From positions 1-64,000 of the forward strand of contig DASVQN010000011.1 in the NCBI GenBank assembly GCA_036389155.1: a stretch of 64,000 nucleotides of DNA, given 5' to 3'. Shown here piece by piece: positions 15,875 to 24,020 of the stretch. Position 1 is the first letter of the stretch. Each line of letters begins with the position of its first letter. The notes under the pieces were generated by a model, which saw nothing but the letters and a program-made list of their open reading frames with translations, did not search any database and was not told where the DNA came from. The DNA comes from CADCVT01 sp036389155. GTDB taxonomy: Bacteria > Actinomycetota > Thermoleophilia > Solirubrobacterales > Solirubrobacteraceae. Position numbers and translations under genes: made by a program.

Positions 15875-16882
15875 ATGGACCTCGACCGCTTTCCCCGCCA
15901 CCCGCTCCTCTTCGGCCCGTCGCCGATCCACCGGCTCGAGCGGCTGACCGAGCACCTCGGCGGCGCGCAGCTGTGGGCCAAGCGCGACGACTGCAACAGC
16001 GGCCTGGCCTACGGCGGCAACAAGACGCGCAAGCTCGAGTACCTCGTCGCCGACGCGCTGGCGAAGGGGTGCGACACGCTGGTCTCGATCGGCGGCGTGC
16101 AGTCCAACCACACGCGGCAGGTCGCCGCGGCCGCCGCGAAGACCGGGATGAGCGCGGTGCTCGTGCAGGAGAGCTGGGTCGACTGGCCGGACGTCGTCTA
16201 CGACCGCGTCGGCAACATCCAGCTGAGCCGGATCATGGGCGCGGACGTCCGGCTGGTCAGGAGCGAGTTCGGGATCGGCTTCAAGGAGAGCTGGGAGCAG
16301 GCGATCGCGGACGTCGAGGGCCGCGGCGGCACGCCGTACGCGATCCCCGCCGGCGGCTCGGACCACGAGCTCGGCGGGCTCGGGTTCGCGAGCTGGGCGC
16401 AGGAGGTGGCCGAACAGGAGCGCGAGCTCGGCGTCTTCTTCGACACGATCGTCGTCTGCTCGGTCACCGGGAGCACGCAGGCGGGGATGATCGCCGGGTT
16501 CGCCGGGCAGGAGCGCGAGCGGCGGGTGATCGGGATCGACGGGTCGGCGAGGCCCGAGGAGACGCACGCCCAGGTCGCTCGGATCGCCCGTGCCACGGCG
16601 GAGCTCATCGGCGTCGGGCGCGAGCTGCGCGACGACGAGATCGTCCTGGACGACCGCTACCACGCGGGGATCTACGGCATCCCGGACGACGCGACGCTCG
16701 ACGCGATCCGCACCGCGGGCCGGCTCGAGGGGATGATCACCGACCCCGTCTACGAGGGGAAGTCGATGGCGGGGATGATCGACCTCGTCCGCCGTGGCGA
16801 GATCCCGGCCGACTCCAACGTCCTGTACGCCCACCTCGGCGGGCAGCCGGCGCTGAGCGCCTACGCCGCCGTCGTCACTTGA
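15875..16882 (+). CDS. acdS: 1-aminocyclopropane-1-carboxylate deaminase
   Basis: 335-residue PLP enzyme converting ACC, the plant ethylene precursor, to 2-oxobutyrate and ammonia in the cytoplasm. The PLP lysine is K50 in YGGNKTRK, and the conserved GGVQSNHTRQ follows. The residues that separate true ACC deaminases from D-cysteine desulfhydrases are kept: Glu294 after Tyr293 (DPVYEGKSM) and Leu321 (YAHLGG), matching Glu295 and Leu322 of the Pseudomonas enzyme. Length matches the family. No acdR-type regulator is adjacent. The leaderless-type promoter overlaps that of the divergent gene. The gene suggests plant- or soil-associated life; its last 8 nt overlap the convergent cytochrome gene. 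Confidence 0.93.
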   Translation: MDLDRFPRHPLLFGPSPIHRLERLTEHLGGAQLWAKRDDCNSGLAYGGNKTRKLEYLVADALAKGCDTLVSIGGVQSNHTRQVAAAAAKTGMSAVLVQESWVDWPDVVYDRVGNIQLSRIMGADVRLVRSEFGIGFKESWEQAIADVEGRGGTPYAIPAGGSDHELGGLGFASWAQEVAEQERELGVFFDTIVVCSVTGSTQAGMIAGFAGQERERRVIGIDGSARPEETHAQVARIARATAELIGVGRELRDDEIVLDDRYHAGIYGIPDDATLDAIRTAGRLEGMITDPVYEGKSMAGMIDLVRRGEIPADSNVLYAHLGGQPALSAYAAVVT

Positions 16883-17597
16883 CGGTGAGCGTGCCCTCCA
16901 TGCCACCCTCGCGGTGGCCGGGCACGGTGCAGAAGAACTTGTACTGGCCGGCCTTGAGCGTCGTCTTGATCTCGGAGACCGCGTCGTTGGTCACGACCTT
17001 GCCCGCGAGCTGCTTCACGCCGGGGCCCTCGATCGCGATGTTGTGCGGCGTGCCCGAGGGGTTGGGCGCCTTGATGGTGACCTCGCCCGGCTGACCCGTC
17101 GCGGCGTTGGTGACGTAGGCGAGCTGCGCCGTGGCCGGGATGGTGAGGACGCCGTTCTTCTCGACGGCGGGCTCGCCGCCGCCGGGCTTCTTGACGGCCT
17201 CGGCGAGCAGGCCGGTGTCCTTGCCCGGCCGCGCGACGACCTCCGCGACGTACGCGGCGACGTTCCGCGCGTCGTCGCCCGTCACCAGCTTGGGCGGCAT
17301 GTAGATCTTGTTGTCCTTCGCGACCTTGGCCGGGTTGAGGATCTGCTCGTGGACCGCGCCCTCGATCCCGCTGCGCTCCATCCCCGAGGCGAGGCCCTGT
17401 TGGAACGCCTCGTCGAGGTTCGGGCCCTGGGTCCCACGCGTGTCGGCGCGGGCCAGCGTGTGGCAGGCCCCGCACTTCTCCACGAAGGTCTTCTTGCCGG
17501 CGATGAGATCCGCGTCGTCGTCGGTCAGCGAACAGCCTCCGGCGAACGCGAGAAGCCCTCCTCCGGCGGCCACGGCGATGAGGTCACGCAGACGCAC
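16875..17597 (-). CDS. Cytochrome c-cupredoxin fusion lipoprotein
   Basis: 240 residues with three parts. A lipoprotein signal runs to Cys22 (LLAFAGGC). A class I cytochrome c domain has heme motif C42-x-x-C45-H46 (KCGACH) and probable axial Met in IYMPPKL. A C-terminal type I copper domain carries His in TPHNIAIEG and the Cys-His-Met set in FFCTVPGHREGGM. It is therefore an extracytoplasmic electron carrier with heme and blue copper on one chain, anchored to the membrane outer face. It could feed the oxidase at the window start, which is inference. The GTG at 17597 is chosen because TAGATT lies 7 nt upstream. Confidence 0.9.
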   Translation of the reverse strand: MRLRDLIAVAAGGGLLAFAGGCSLTDDDADLIAGKKTFVEKCGACHTLARADTRGTQGPNLDEAFQQGLASGMERSGIEGAVHEQILNPAKVAKDNKIYMPPKLVTGDDARNVAAYVAEVVARPGKDTGLLAEAVKKPGGGEPAVEKNGVLTIPATAQLAYVTNAATGQPGEVTIKAPNPSGTPHNIAIEGPGVKQLAGKVVTNDAVSEIKTTLKAGQYKFFCTVPGHREGGMEGTLTVK

Positions 17598-17604
17598 GGC
17601 GGGC

Positions 17605-17610
17605 AATCTA
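17605..17610 (-). promoter_or_regulatory. -10 box TAGATT built from the upstream gene's stop codon
   Basis: TAGATT on the minus strand begins with the TAG stop of the glycosyltransferase and ends 7 nt before the cytochrome's GTG, giving that gene its own likely leaderless promoter. Confidence 0.45.
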
Positions 17611-19152
17611 TAGAACAGGGGCGACGACGCGCAGCGCACCCAGGCTGCCCTCCGCCGCCGCGATGACGTCGCGGGCGACGCCGTCCCACGAGAAGCGCTC
17701 GCGCGCGGTGGCGACGAGGGCCTCGCGGGTGCGCTCGCGCAGGTCGGCGGGCGCCTCCAGCCAGCTGGCGATCCGGTCCGCGAGCGCCTCGACCGCGTCG
17801 TCGTCGACGGGGAACGAGAGCCAGGGCGCGGCCTCGGGCGGGACCGCCTCGGCCAGCTGCGCGCTGACCTCGGCGAGGCCGGAGTGCCCGGCGCTCACCG
17901 GCAGCAGCCCGCAGGCGGCGCCCTCGGCGGCGACCATGCCGAACGCCTCGGGGAACGTGCTCGGGACGACCTGGGCGTCGCAGGCGGGCAGCAGGTCGTG
18001 CAGCTCGTCGTGCTCGAGGCGGCCGACGACGCGGACCCGCAGCGGGCCGCCGCCGCGCTCGCGGCGCTCCAGGTGGGCCGTCAGGTGACGCAGCGGCGCC
18101 TCCGGCCCTCCCTCGACCCCGCGCCCTCGCTGCGCGAGCTCCCGGAGGGTCGCGTCGTCGTCCTCCTCCAGCGCCCGCACGAGGCGGGTGAAGCCCTCGG
18201 TGTACGCCCCGAACCCGACGACGACGAGCGTGGCGTCCGGCACGCGGCGCTGCACGAGCGGCCAGGCGGCGGCGAGCAGGTCGACGCCCTTGGAGACGAT
18301 CAGCTTGCCGACGAAGACGACGAGCCGCTCGGCGTCGGGGTCCAGGCGCGCGAGCTCGCGCCCGGCGGCGTTCACGTCGCGGGCGAACGACGATCCCTCC
18401 GCCGTGACCTCCGGCTCGGCGGCCTGCAGGCGCTCCGCGAGGCCGCGCAGCCGGCGCCTGGCCTCGTCGGGCGGCGCGGGCCTGAAGGCCTCGATGTCGA
18501 CGCCGGGCGGCCCGAGCCGCGTGCGGTCCGGCAGACCGGGATCGCCCATCGCCTCCCATAGCGACTCGGCGGTGTGGCGTGAGCCGACGAGGACCGCCTG
18601 CGCCGGTGCGAGCCCTGCGCGGGCCCACGGCAGGAACCGCGCCGGGTCGCGCTTGACGACGTACTCCAGCGCGCTGCCGTGGACCTTCACCGCGTACGGG
18701 ACGCCGAGCCCCTCGAGCCCGCGGGCGAGGATCGCCGGGCCCATCACGAGGTGGTTGGCCAGCGCGACGTCAGGCCGCACCCGCTCGGCCACCTCGCGCA
18801 CCGCGGCGGCGTTGCGCGCGACGTACTCCTCCACCTCCTCGTCCGTGCAGTCGAGGAACGTGCGCGCCTCGAAGCCGTCGTAGCGGTCGGCGACGTAGAC
18901 GGGCAGCAGCTTGCCGATGGCCGGCCGGTAGGCCGTGCAGCGAACCGGCTCACGCAACATCCGCAACTTAAGGCCGCCGCCGTTGTCCCAGTCCCCGTGG
19001 GCGTCGACGAACGCCAGCCGCTCGGGTGCCCGCTCCTGGCTGAGCAGGTGAACCTCATGGCCGGCGCGAACGAAGGCCCGTGCGAGCTGCGCGTTGTAGA
19101 CGTTCGAGCCGGTGCCCGAAAGCAGATAGCCGTGGAAAATGAGGATTTTCAT
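17608..19152 (-). CDS. GT4-family glycosyltransferase
   Basis: 514 residues, GT-B fold retaining glycosyltransferase. The N-terminus is acceptor-domain like, with a glycine loop in FHGYLLSGTGSNVYNAQLAR. The donor-binding half starts with LVVFVGKLIVSKGVD near residue 275, and the E-x7-E motif is EAFGMVAAE (about residue 415). It is longer than most GT4 enzymes (about 400) because of an insertion around residues 325-360 rich in Arg and Glu. Likely donors are UDP- or GDP-sugars; the acceptor is unknown. No polysaccharide cluster surrounds it. It is divergent from the HD-GYP gene. Confidence 0.88.
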   Translation of the reverse strand: MKILIFHGYLLSGTGSNVYNAQLARAFVRAGHEVHLLSQERAPERLAFVDAHGDWDNGGGLKLRMLREPVRCTAYRPAIGKLLPVYVADRYDGFEARTFLDCTDEEVEEYVARNAAAVREVAERVRPDVALANHLVMGPAILARGLEGLGVPYAVKVHGSALEYVVKRDPARFLPWARAGLAPAQAVLVGSRHTAESLWEAMGDPGLPDRTRLGPPGVDIEAFRPAPPDEARRRLRGLAERLQAAEPEVTAEGSSFARDVNAAGRELARLDPDAERLVVFVGKLIVSKGVDLLAAAWPLVQRRVPDATLVVVGFGAYTEGFTRLVRALEEDDDATLRELAQRGRGVEGGPEAPLRHLTAHLERRERGGGPLRVRVVGRLEHDELHDLLPACDAQVVPSTFPEAFGMVAAEGAACGLLPVSAGHSGLAEVSAQLAEAVPPEAAPWLSFPVDDDAVEALADRIASWLEAPADLRERTREALVATARERFSWDGVARDVIAAAEGSLGALRVVAPVL

Positions 19153-19271
19153 GCGCTTTGCGCCGAAAGGTGACGCAATGGGACAGTTGCACAGCCACGG
19201 GACGCCCCCGGCGTCGAAGGTGCCTTGCGCGTGCCTGTAAGGTTCACCACGGAAAGGGAAATGGGGAGCGC

Positions 19272-20342
19272 GTGAGCGGGAAGCACGTGATCTTCGTCGG
19301 CACGGAACCAGGCCGGTTCGCGCACGTCCAGGGTGTGCTCAGCGGCAGTGACCTGGTCGTGACCGGCCAGATCGCCTCGGCAGCCGAGGCGGCGTTCAGC
19401 GAGGGCCCCCGGCCCGCGCTCGCCGTCCTCGACGCCTCGGAACTGAACGTCGACCAGGCCGCAGCAGGCGTCGCGCTGCTCGAGGCCGGCTGGCCCGGGA
19501 CGCCGACCGTCGTCGTCCACGACGACACCGACCCCGCCGTCGTCCGCACGATCCTCGACGCGGGCGCCGTCTCCATCGTCCGCCCCTCGCTGAGCGACGA
19601 CGACTTCTGCGCGACGCTGTGCGCCGCCGCCGCGGGCCGGGGGCTCATCGACGTCGACGTCGTCCGCCCGGTGATCGACCTCTACGCGACGATGCACGCC
19701 GAGTCGCGGCGCCGCAACCGCGCCGTCATCGAGTCGCTCGCGGCCGCCGTCGAGGCGAAGGACACCGTGACCTCCCGGCACCTGCGCGCCGTCTCGCGCC
19801 TGGCGACGCAGCTCGCGCGCGCGGTCGAGCCCGCCTACTGCGACGGCGACGACTTCCTGTTCGGCTGCCTGCTGCACGATGTGGGGAAGATCGGCGTCCC
19901 CGAGAAGATCCTGATGAAGCCGGGCGCGCTGACCGCCGCGGAGTGGGAGGTCATGCGGCGCCATCCGCAGACCGGCGCCCGCGTGGTGCGGCCGCTCGGG
20001 CTGGCGCCGGTGGTCACGGACGTCGTCCTCTACCACCACGAGCGCTGGGACGGCCGCGGCTACCCCGAGGGCCTCGCGGAGGACGAGATCCCGCTCGCGG
20101 CGCGGATCTTCAGCGTCTGCGACGCGCTGGAGGCGATGACCGCCGCGCGCCCGTACCGCGGGCCGCTGCCGGTGTCCGTCGCGTTCGAGCGCGTGAAGAT
20201 CGAGGCGGGCCACCAGTTCGACCCGGACGTCATCGCGGCGCTGTCGGACGGGGTCACGTCGGGGTCGATCGACCTCGAGGACGCCGGCGGGCTCGACGTC
20301 GAGCAGCCCGCGCGGCGGCGCATCTCCTCCGGCATCCGCTGA
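19272..20342 (+). CDS. HD-GYP domain protein with receiver-like N-terminus
   Basis: 356 residues. The N-terminal 120 residues have a receiver fold with Asp in LAVLDASE but no acidic pair after the first strand (FVGTEPG), so phosphorylation is doubtful. The C-terminal half is an HD-GYP domain: HD in CLLHDVGKIG, then HHERWDGRGYPEGL containing GYP. Such domains hydrolyse cyclic di-GMP to GMP or pGpG. The GTG at 19272 starts the receiver and follows GGGGAG (19263-19268); the open frame upstream adds a basic, low-quality stretch. No diguanylate cyclase is in the window. Confidence 0.9.
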   Translation: MSGKHVIFVGTEPGRFAHVQGVLSGSDLVVTGQIASAAEAAFSEGPRPALAVLDASELNVDQAAAGVALLEAGWPGTPTVVVHDDTDPAVVRTILDAGAVSIVRPSLSDDDFCATLCAAAAGRGLIDVDVVRPVIDLYATMHAESRRRNRAVIESLAAAVEAKDTVTSRHLRAVSRLATQLARAVEPAYCDGDDFLFGCLLHDVGKIGVPEKILMKPGALTAAEWEVMRRHPQTGARVVRPLGLAPVVTDVVLYHHERWDGRGYPEGLAEDEIPLAARIFSVCDALEAMTAARPYRGPLPVSVAFERVKIEAGHQFDPDVIAALSDGVTSGSIDLEDAGGLDVEQPARRRISSGIR

Positions 20343-20392
20343 GCGCCCGCCTCCGCGGGCTCCCGACCGGGCCGTCTCGCCGCCCCCTCGGG

Positions 20393-20398
20393 TACCCT
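20393..20398 (+). promoter_or_regulatory. -10 box TACCCT, leaderless promoter of zinc-ribbon gene
   Basis: TACCCT is 7 nt before the GTG at 20406; no Shine-Dalgarno. Confidence 0.4.
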
Positions 20399-20405
20399 TC
20401 CCGCC

Positions 20406-20681
20406 GTGCAGCGCTATCGCTTTCGCACGCCCTCGACGGGGCGCGAGATCATCATGGAGGCCGAGGCCGGCCGCATCTACGTCGACCGCGAGACGGGCGA
20501 GGAGCTCGAGGTGGTCGGGAAGGTGATCCCGCTCGCGCCGTCGAAGAGCAACCTGCCGTGGGCCGTCGAGCATCTGCGCTTCTGCAACTGGTGCGACCAG
20601 CTCGCACAGAAGGACCTGAACGACTGCCCGACCTGCGGCCGGCGGATGGCGCCGGTCAGCCCGGCGGCGTCGTCGTCGTAG
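20406..20681 (+). CDS. Small zinc-ribbon protein, unknown function
   Basis: 91 residues. The N-terminal half is beta-rich and charged (RIYVDRETGEELEVVG). The C-terminal half holds four Cys as C-x2-C (FCNWCDQL) and C-x2-C (DCPTCGRR), a rubredoxin-type zinc ribbon. No enzyme motif is present. Such proteins often bind nucleic acid or act as adaptors; I cannot assign a role. It lies 62 nt after the HD-GYP gene but has its own leaderless promoter. Confidence 0.75.
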   Translation: MQRYRFRTPSTGREIIMEAEAGRIYVDRETGEELEVVGKVIPLAPSKSNLPWAVEHLRFCNWCDQLAQKDLNDCPTCGRRMAPVSPAASSS

Positions 20682-20695
20682 CACCCGGCACCACC

Positions 20696-21121
20696 ATGCG
20701 AGCCCTGCTCCTCGCCACCCTCGCCGCCCTCGCCCTCGTGGCGAGCGCCTGCGGCGGCGACCCCGACCTGACCAGCGCGACGCCGGAGACGACGCCGGAC
20801 CTCACCGTCCCGGACGCGCCGGCGAGCACCACCGCCGACAACGAGACGTCGACCACCTCGACGACGTCCACGACCTCCACGGGCACGTCGACGAGCTCGT
20901 CCGCGGCTCCCTCCTCCGGCACCTCGGGCGGGACGTCCGGCGGAACCGCCGCGCCGCAGACGCCGGCTCCGGCCCCCGCCACGGGCGGCGGGACGCAGGA
21001 CGACACCGGAGGGGCGGCGACGCCGGCCCCGGCGACCGGCGGAGGCACGCCCGACAACACGGGCGGCGCCGAGGCCGGCGGGACGTCGGACTTCTGCGCC
21101 GAAAACCCGGGCGCCTGCTAG
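20696..21121 (+). CDS. Ser/Thr/Gly-rich lipoprotein
   Basis: 141 residues. A clear lipoprotein signal (MRALLLATLAALALVASACG, acylated Cys at 19) is followed by a low-complexity mature part: a Thr/Ser block (TSTTSTTSTTSTGTS), then Gly/Pro/Ala repeats in which ATPAPATGGGT-like units recur, ending SDFCAENPGAC with two Cys. The mature part looks like an extended cell-wall spacer with a small Cys-bonded tip. Function unknown. It lies 14 nt after the zinc-ribbon gene. Confidence 0.75.
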   Translation: MRALLLATLAALALVASACGGDPDLTSATPETTPDLTVPDAPASTTADNETSTTSTTSTTSTGTSTSSSAAPSSGTSGGTSGGTAAPQTPAPAPATGGGTQDDTGGAATPAPATGGGTPDNTGGAEAGGTSDFCAENPGAC

Positions 21122-21474
21122 CGCGGTTCGCTCGCCCCGCCCGCCCCGTCGCCCCGCTCGCCCCGCTCGACGTCGGCTTTGCGGCAAGGGGCGCCTTCGC
21201 GCAGGTCTTCGTCGTCCCGGCGTTTACGGCCGGGCTGGTGAGGGTGAACCGGTTCTCTCCGCGCCCATAATCCGACACTCGACGCGCCTCGCCGAGGGCT
21301 GTGTCGGATTTGGGGCGTAGAGCGCCCTCAATCCGCCAGAGGGTCGGAGCGGGTGTGGCGAGTGTCGAGTTCTGGGCGCTCTGCCGACCTCACCAGCCCT
21401 GCTGTAAGCGCCCGCGCCCAGCGAACCTGCGCGAAGGCGCCCCTTGCCGCCGAGACGACGGCGAACCGGCGGCC
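21122..21474. repeat. 353-nt gap between convergent genes, filled by a large imperfect palindrome
   Basis: No gene is seen here. A perfect 26-nt inverted repeat occupies 21181-21206 and 21425-21450. A nested 12-nt pair GGGCTGGTGAGG / CCTCACCAGCCC (21232-21243 and 21388-21399) has exactly the same centre, so the segment is one imperfect palindrome about 270 bp long. At its core, 21301-21339 folds into a hairpin (GTGTCGGATTTGGGGCG, loop TAGAG, imperfect complement). A related hairpin lies at 38760-38798, also between convergent genes. It could act as a bidirectional terminator or a mobile-type palindromic repeat. Confidence 0.75.
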
Positions 21475-22170
21475 CTAGTTGTTCTTCGGCGTCTTGTTCG
21501 GCTTCGGCTCGGTGATGAGCGTCGCGGTGTACGTCAGCCGGACGCGCTGGTAGAGGCAGCGGTACTGGGCCAGGTCCTTGATCTCGGCCTGGGCGGTCTG
21601 GGTCTCCGTGTCGTCGCACTCGCCCGCGGGGCGGGAGGCTCGCCAGGACGTGTCGCCGCCGAGGTTCGTGGCGAGGGCGGGCGCCCACGTCGGCACCGTC
21701 AGCCCGACGAGCTGCCCCTTCTTCACGGGCAGCGACGTCTCGAGCGGGAACTGGACGGTCTGGCCGAAGAAGGGCTGGAGCTGCACGATCGGCGACTGGG
21801 CGGTCACGCGGCCGAAGAGGCGCTTGCCGGGCTTGAGGATCGAGAGCCCCGCGGAGGCCTCGCCGCCCAGGCGGCCGTTGAAGAACTTGATCTGCGACTT
21901 GCCCGGCTTCGAGAGCCGGATCGTCCAGGCGACGATGCGGCCCTCCTCCGGCACCTTCATGAGCCCGCGGTTCGTGCCGACCTTCGCCTGGTAGCCGGTC
22001 GTGCGGCTGACCGCGAAGCACGGGCGCGTCGGGCAGGACGGCGCCGGGAGCTCCTGCTCCGACGTCAGGGCCCCGACCTCGATGACGCGCGCCGGAGCGG
22101 CGCTCGGCACCGCGAGCGCCGGGAGCACGGCGAACGCGAGGACGAGCAGGGCTTTCCACGACTGTGTCAT
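21475..22170 (-). CDS. Secreted protein of unknown function
   Basis: 231 residues with a clear Sec signal peptide (MTQSWKALLVLAFAVLPALA, cleavage near APA). The mature part is beta-rich with paired Cys (APSCPTRPCFAV; GECDDTE; YRCLYQ), fitting an extracellular beta-sandwich. It ends with a Lys/Asn/Pro tail (EPKPNKTPKNN). I do not recognise a named domain; such beta-sandwich secreted proteins are common in soil Actinobacteria. It converges on the palindrome region and is divergent from the ABC exporter. Confidence 0.75.
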   Translation of the reverse strand: MTQSWKALLVLAFAVLPALAVPSAAPARVIEVGALTSEQELPAPSCPTRPCFAVSRTTGYQAKVGTNRGLMKVPEEGRIVAWTIRLSKPGKSQIKFFNGRLGGEASAGLSILKPGKRLFGRVTAQSPIVQLQPFFGQTVQFPLETSLPVKKGQLVGLTVPTWAPALATNLGGDTSWRASRPAGECDDTETQTAQAEIKDLAQYRCLYQRVRLTYTATLITEPKPNKTPKNN

Positions 22171-22221
22171 CAGGGGGAATCGAACACGATCGGCCGGTCG
22201 GAGTTGCGCGCGGGCCGTCAG

Positions 22222-22227
22222 TAGTCT
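22222..22227 (+). promoter_or_regulatory. -10 box TAGTCT for the ABC exporter operon
   Basis: TAGTCT is 9 nt before the ATG at 22237, the first gene of three overlapping ABC exporter genes. Confidence 0.4.
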
Positions 22228-22236
22228 CACAGGACG

Positions 22237-23229
22237 ATGTCGCACGCGATCGAGGCCGAGCAGCTGGAACGCCAGTACAAGGGCGGGCTGAAGGCCGTCG
22301 CGGGCATCGATCTGGCGGTCGAGCCCGGCGAGGTCTACGGCTTCCTCGGCCCCAACGGCGCGGGCAAGACGACCACCGTGCGCATGCTCGTCACGCTCCT
22401 GCGGCCGACCGGCGGCGTCGCGCGGGTGGCGGGGTTCGACGTCGCACGCGAGCCGCAGGAGGTCCGCCGGCGGATCGGCGTCGCGCTGCAGGAGGCCGCG
22501 CTCGACCAGCTGATGAGCGGCCGCGAGCTGATGGAGCTGCAGGCCACGCTGCACGGCATCGCGCCGCAGGACGTCCGCGGCCGCGCGGACGACCTCATCC
22601 AGCGCGTCGGCCTCACGGAGGCGAGAGACCGCCGCGTCGGCACCTACTCCGGCGGCATGCGCCGGCGCCTCGACCTGGCCATGGCGCTCATCCACCAGCC
22701 GGAGGTCCTCTTCCTCGACGAGCCCACGACGGGCCTGGACCCCGTCAGCCGGCTCACGCTGTGGGAGGAGGTCCGGCGCCTGCGCGACGAGGGCACGACC
22801 GTCTTCCTCACCACGCAGTACCTCGAGGAGGCCGACCAGCTCTGCGATCGCGTGGGGATCATCAGCGCCGGCAAGATCGTCGCCGAGGGCACGCCGGCGA
22901 CGCTGAAGTCGCAGGTCGGCGTCCCCCACCTCGACGTCACCTTCGCCGACGACAACGGCGCGGTCGACTTCGAGCGCGCCCGGCAGGTCCTCACCGACTT
23001 CGGCGACCACCGCCCGGCCAGCGAGGGCTGCCACCTGACGATCGCGCTGTCCGGCGGCGCGCGCGACGTCGCGCCCGTGGTCCGCGCGCTCGACGACGCC
23101 GGCTTCACGGTCGCCTCGCTCGAGCTCGTGCAGCCGACGCTCGACGACGTCTTCGTCGAGAAGACGGGCAGCCACCTGGAGGGCGCGACCGGCGGGGCCG
23201 CGCCCGTCGTCGACCCGGCCGCGGCGTGA
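22237..23229 (+). CDS. ABC exporter ATP-binding protein (DrrA-like)
   Basis: 330 residues. Walker A GPNGAGKTTT, signature YSGGMRRRLDLA and Walker B VLFLDEPTTGLD are intact, followed by the switch His region FLTTQYLEEADQ. A C-terminal domain of about 100 residues after the nucleotide-binding domain matches DrrA-type drug or glycolipid exporters. It energises the two membrane subunits that follow; its stop overlaps the first permease start (GTGA). No resistance or biosynthesis gene nearby gives the substrate. Confidence 0.93.
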   Translation: MSHAIEAEQLERQYKGGLKAVAGIDLAVEPGEVYGFLGPNGAGKTTTVRMLVTLLRPTGGVARVAGFDVAREPQEVRRRIGVALQEAALDQLMSGRELMELQATLHGIAPQDVRGRADDLIQRVGLTEARDRRVGTYSGGMRRRLDLAMALIHQPEVLFLDEPTTGLDPVSRLTLWEEVRRLRDEGTTVFLTTQYLEEADQLCDRVGIISAGKIVAEGTPATLKSQVGVPHLDVTFADDNGAVDFERARQVLTDFGDHRPASEGCHLTIALSGGARDVAPVVRALDDAGFTVASLELVQPTLDDVFVEKTGSHLEGATGGAAPVVDPAAA

Positions 23230-24020
23230 GGGGCCACTCGCAGGGCGCCCTGCTCTCCGCGTCCTTCGCCCTGGCCCGACGCGCCCTGCGCAACGCGTTC
23301 CGCCGCCCGCAGTTCCTCGCCCCGCTCGTCGTCTTCCCCAGCATGTTCCTGGCCGTCAACGTCGGCGGCCTCGAGCAGGCGACGCGGCTGCCGGGCTTCG
23401 ACGCCGGCGGCGACGGGATGCTCGACTTCCAGCTCGCCGCGGCGATCACGCAGAGCGTGCTGCTCGGCGGGGTGGGGGCGGGGATCGCCGTCGGGCTGGA
23501 GATCCAGCTCGGGTTCTTCGACCGCCTCGTCGCCGCGCCGATCCCGCGCGTCTCGATCGTCCTCGGCCGTCTGATGGCGACGGGCGCGATCGGCGTGCTG
23601 CAGGTCCTGTGGTTCCTCGCGATCGGCCTGATCTTCGGCGCGGAGATCGACGCCGGGATCCCGGGCGTGCTGCTCATCATCCTCATCGGCACGATCGCCG
23701 CGGTCGGATTCGGCGCCTTCGGGCAGGCGCTCGCGCTGTTCGCCAAGGACCCGTCGATCGTGCAGGGCATCTTCCCGCTCGTGTTCGTCGTCCTGTTCGT
23801 CAGCTCGGCGTTCTTCCCGCTCGACCTGCTCGACCCGCCCGCGAGCTGGGTGGCCGAGTACAACCCGCTCAGCTACATCGCCAACGGGATGCGCAACCCG
23901 ATCATCGACTCGATCGACTGGACCGAGGTGCTCGAGGGCGTGGCGGCCGCGGCCGGGGTGACCGCGCTGACGGTCACGCTCGCCGTGCTCGCCCTGCGGG
24001 GGAGGCTGCGCGAGGCATGA
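23226..24020 (+). CDS. ABC-2 type exporter permease (DrrB-like), first
   Basis: 264 residues with about six membrane helices and the ABC-2 pattern (ARRALRNAFRRPQFLAPLVV; a conserved GFFDRLVAAPIPR loop; a late NPLSYIANGMR segment). The GTG overlaps the ATPase stop and its own stop overlaps the next permease start, so the three are co-translated. The two permeases should form a heterodimer. Confidence 0.9.
   Translation: MRGHSQGALLSASFALARRALRNAFRRPQFLAPLVVFPSMFLAVNVGGLEQATRLPGFDAGGDGMLDFQLAAAITQSVLLGGVGAGIAVGLEIQLGFFDRLVAAPIPRVSIVLGRLMATGAIGVLQVLWFLAIGLIFGAEIDAGIPGVLLIILIGTIAAVGFGAFGQALALFAKDPSIVQGIFPLVFVVLFVSSAFFPLDLLDPPASWVAEYNPLSYIANGMRNPIIDSIDWTEVLEGVAAAAGVTALTVTLAVLALRGRLREA

Noticed and set aside
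21181..21450. Insertion sequence ends (26-bp inverted repeat)
   Set aside because: Only 218 bp between arms, no transposase frame and no target duplication recognised.
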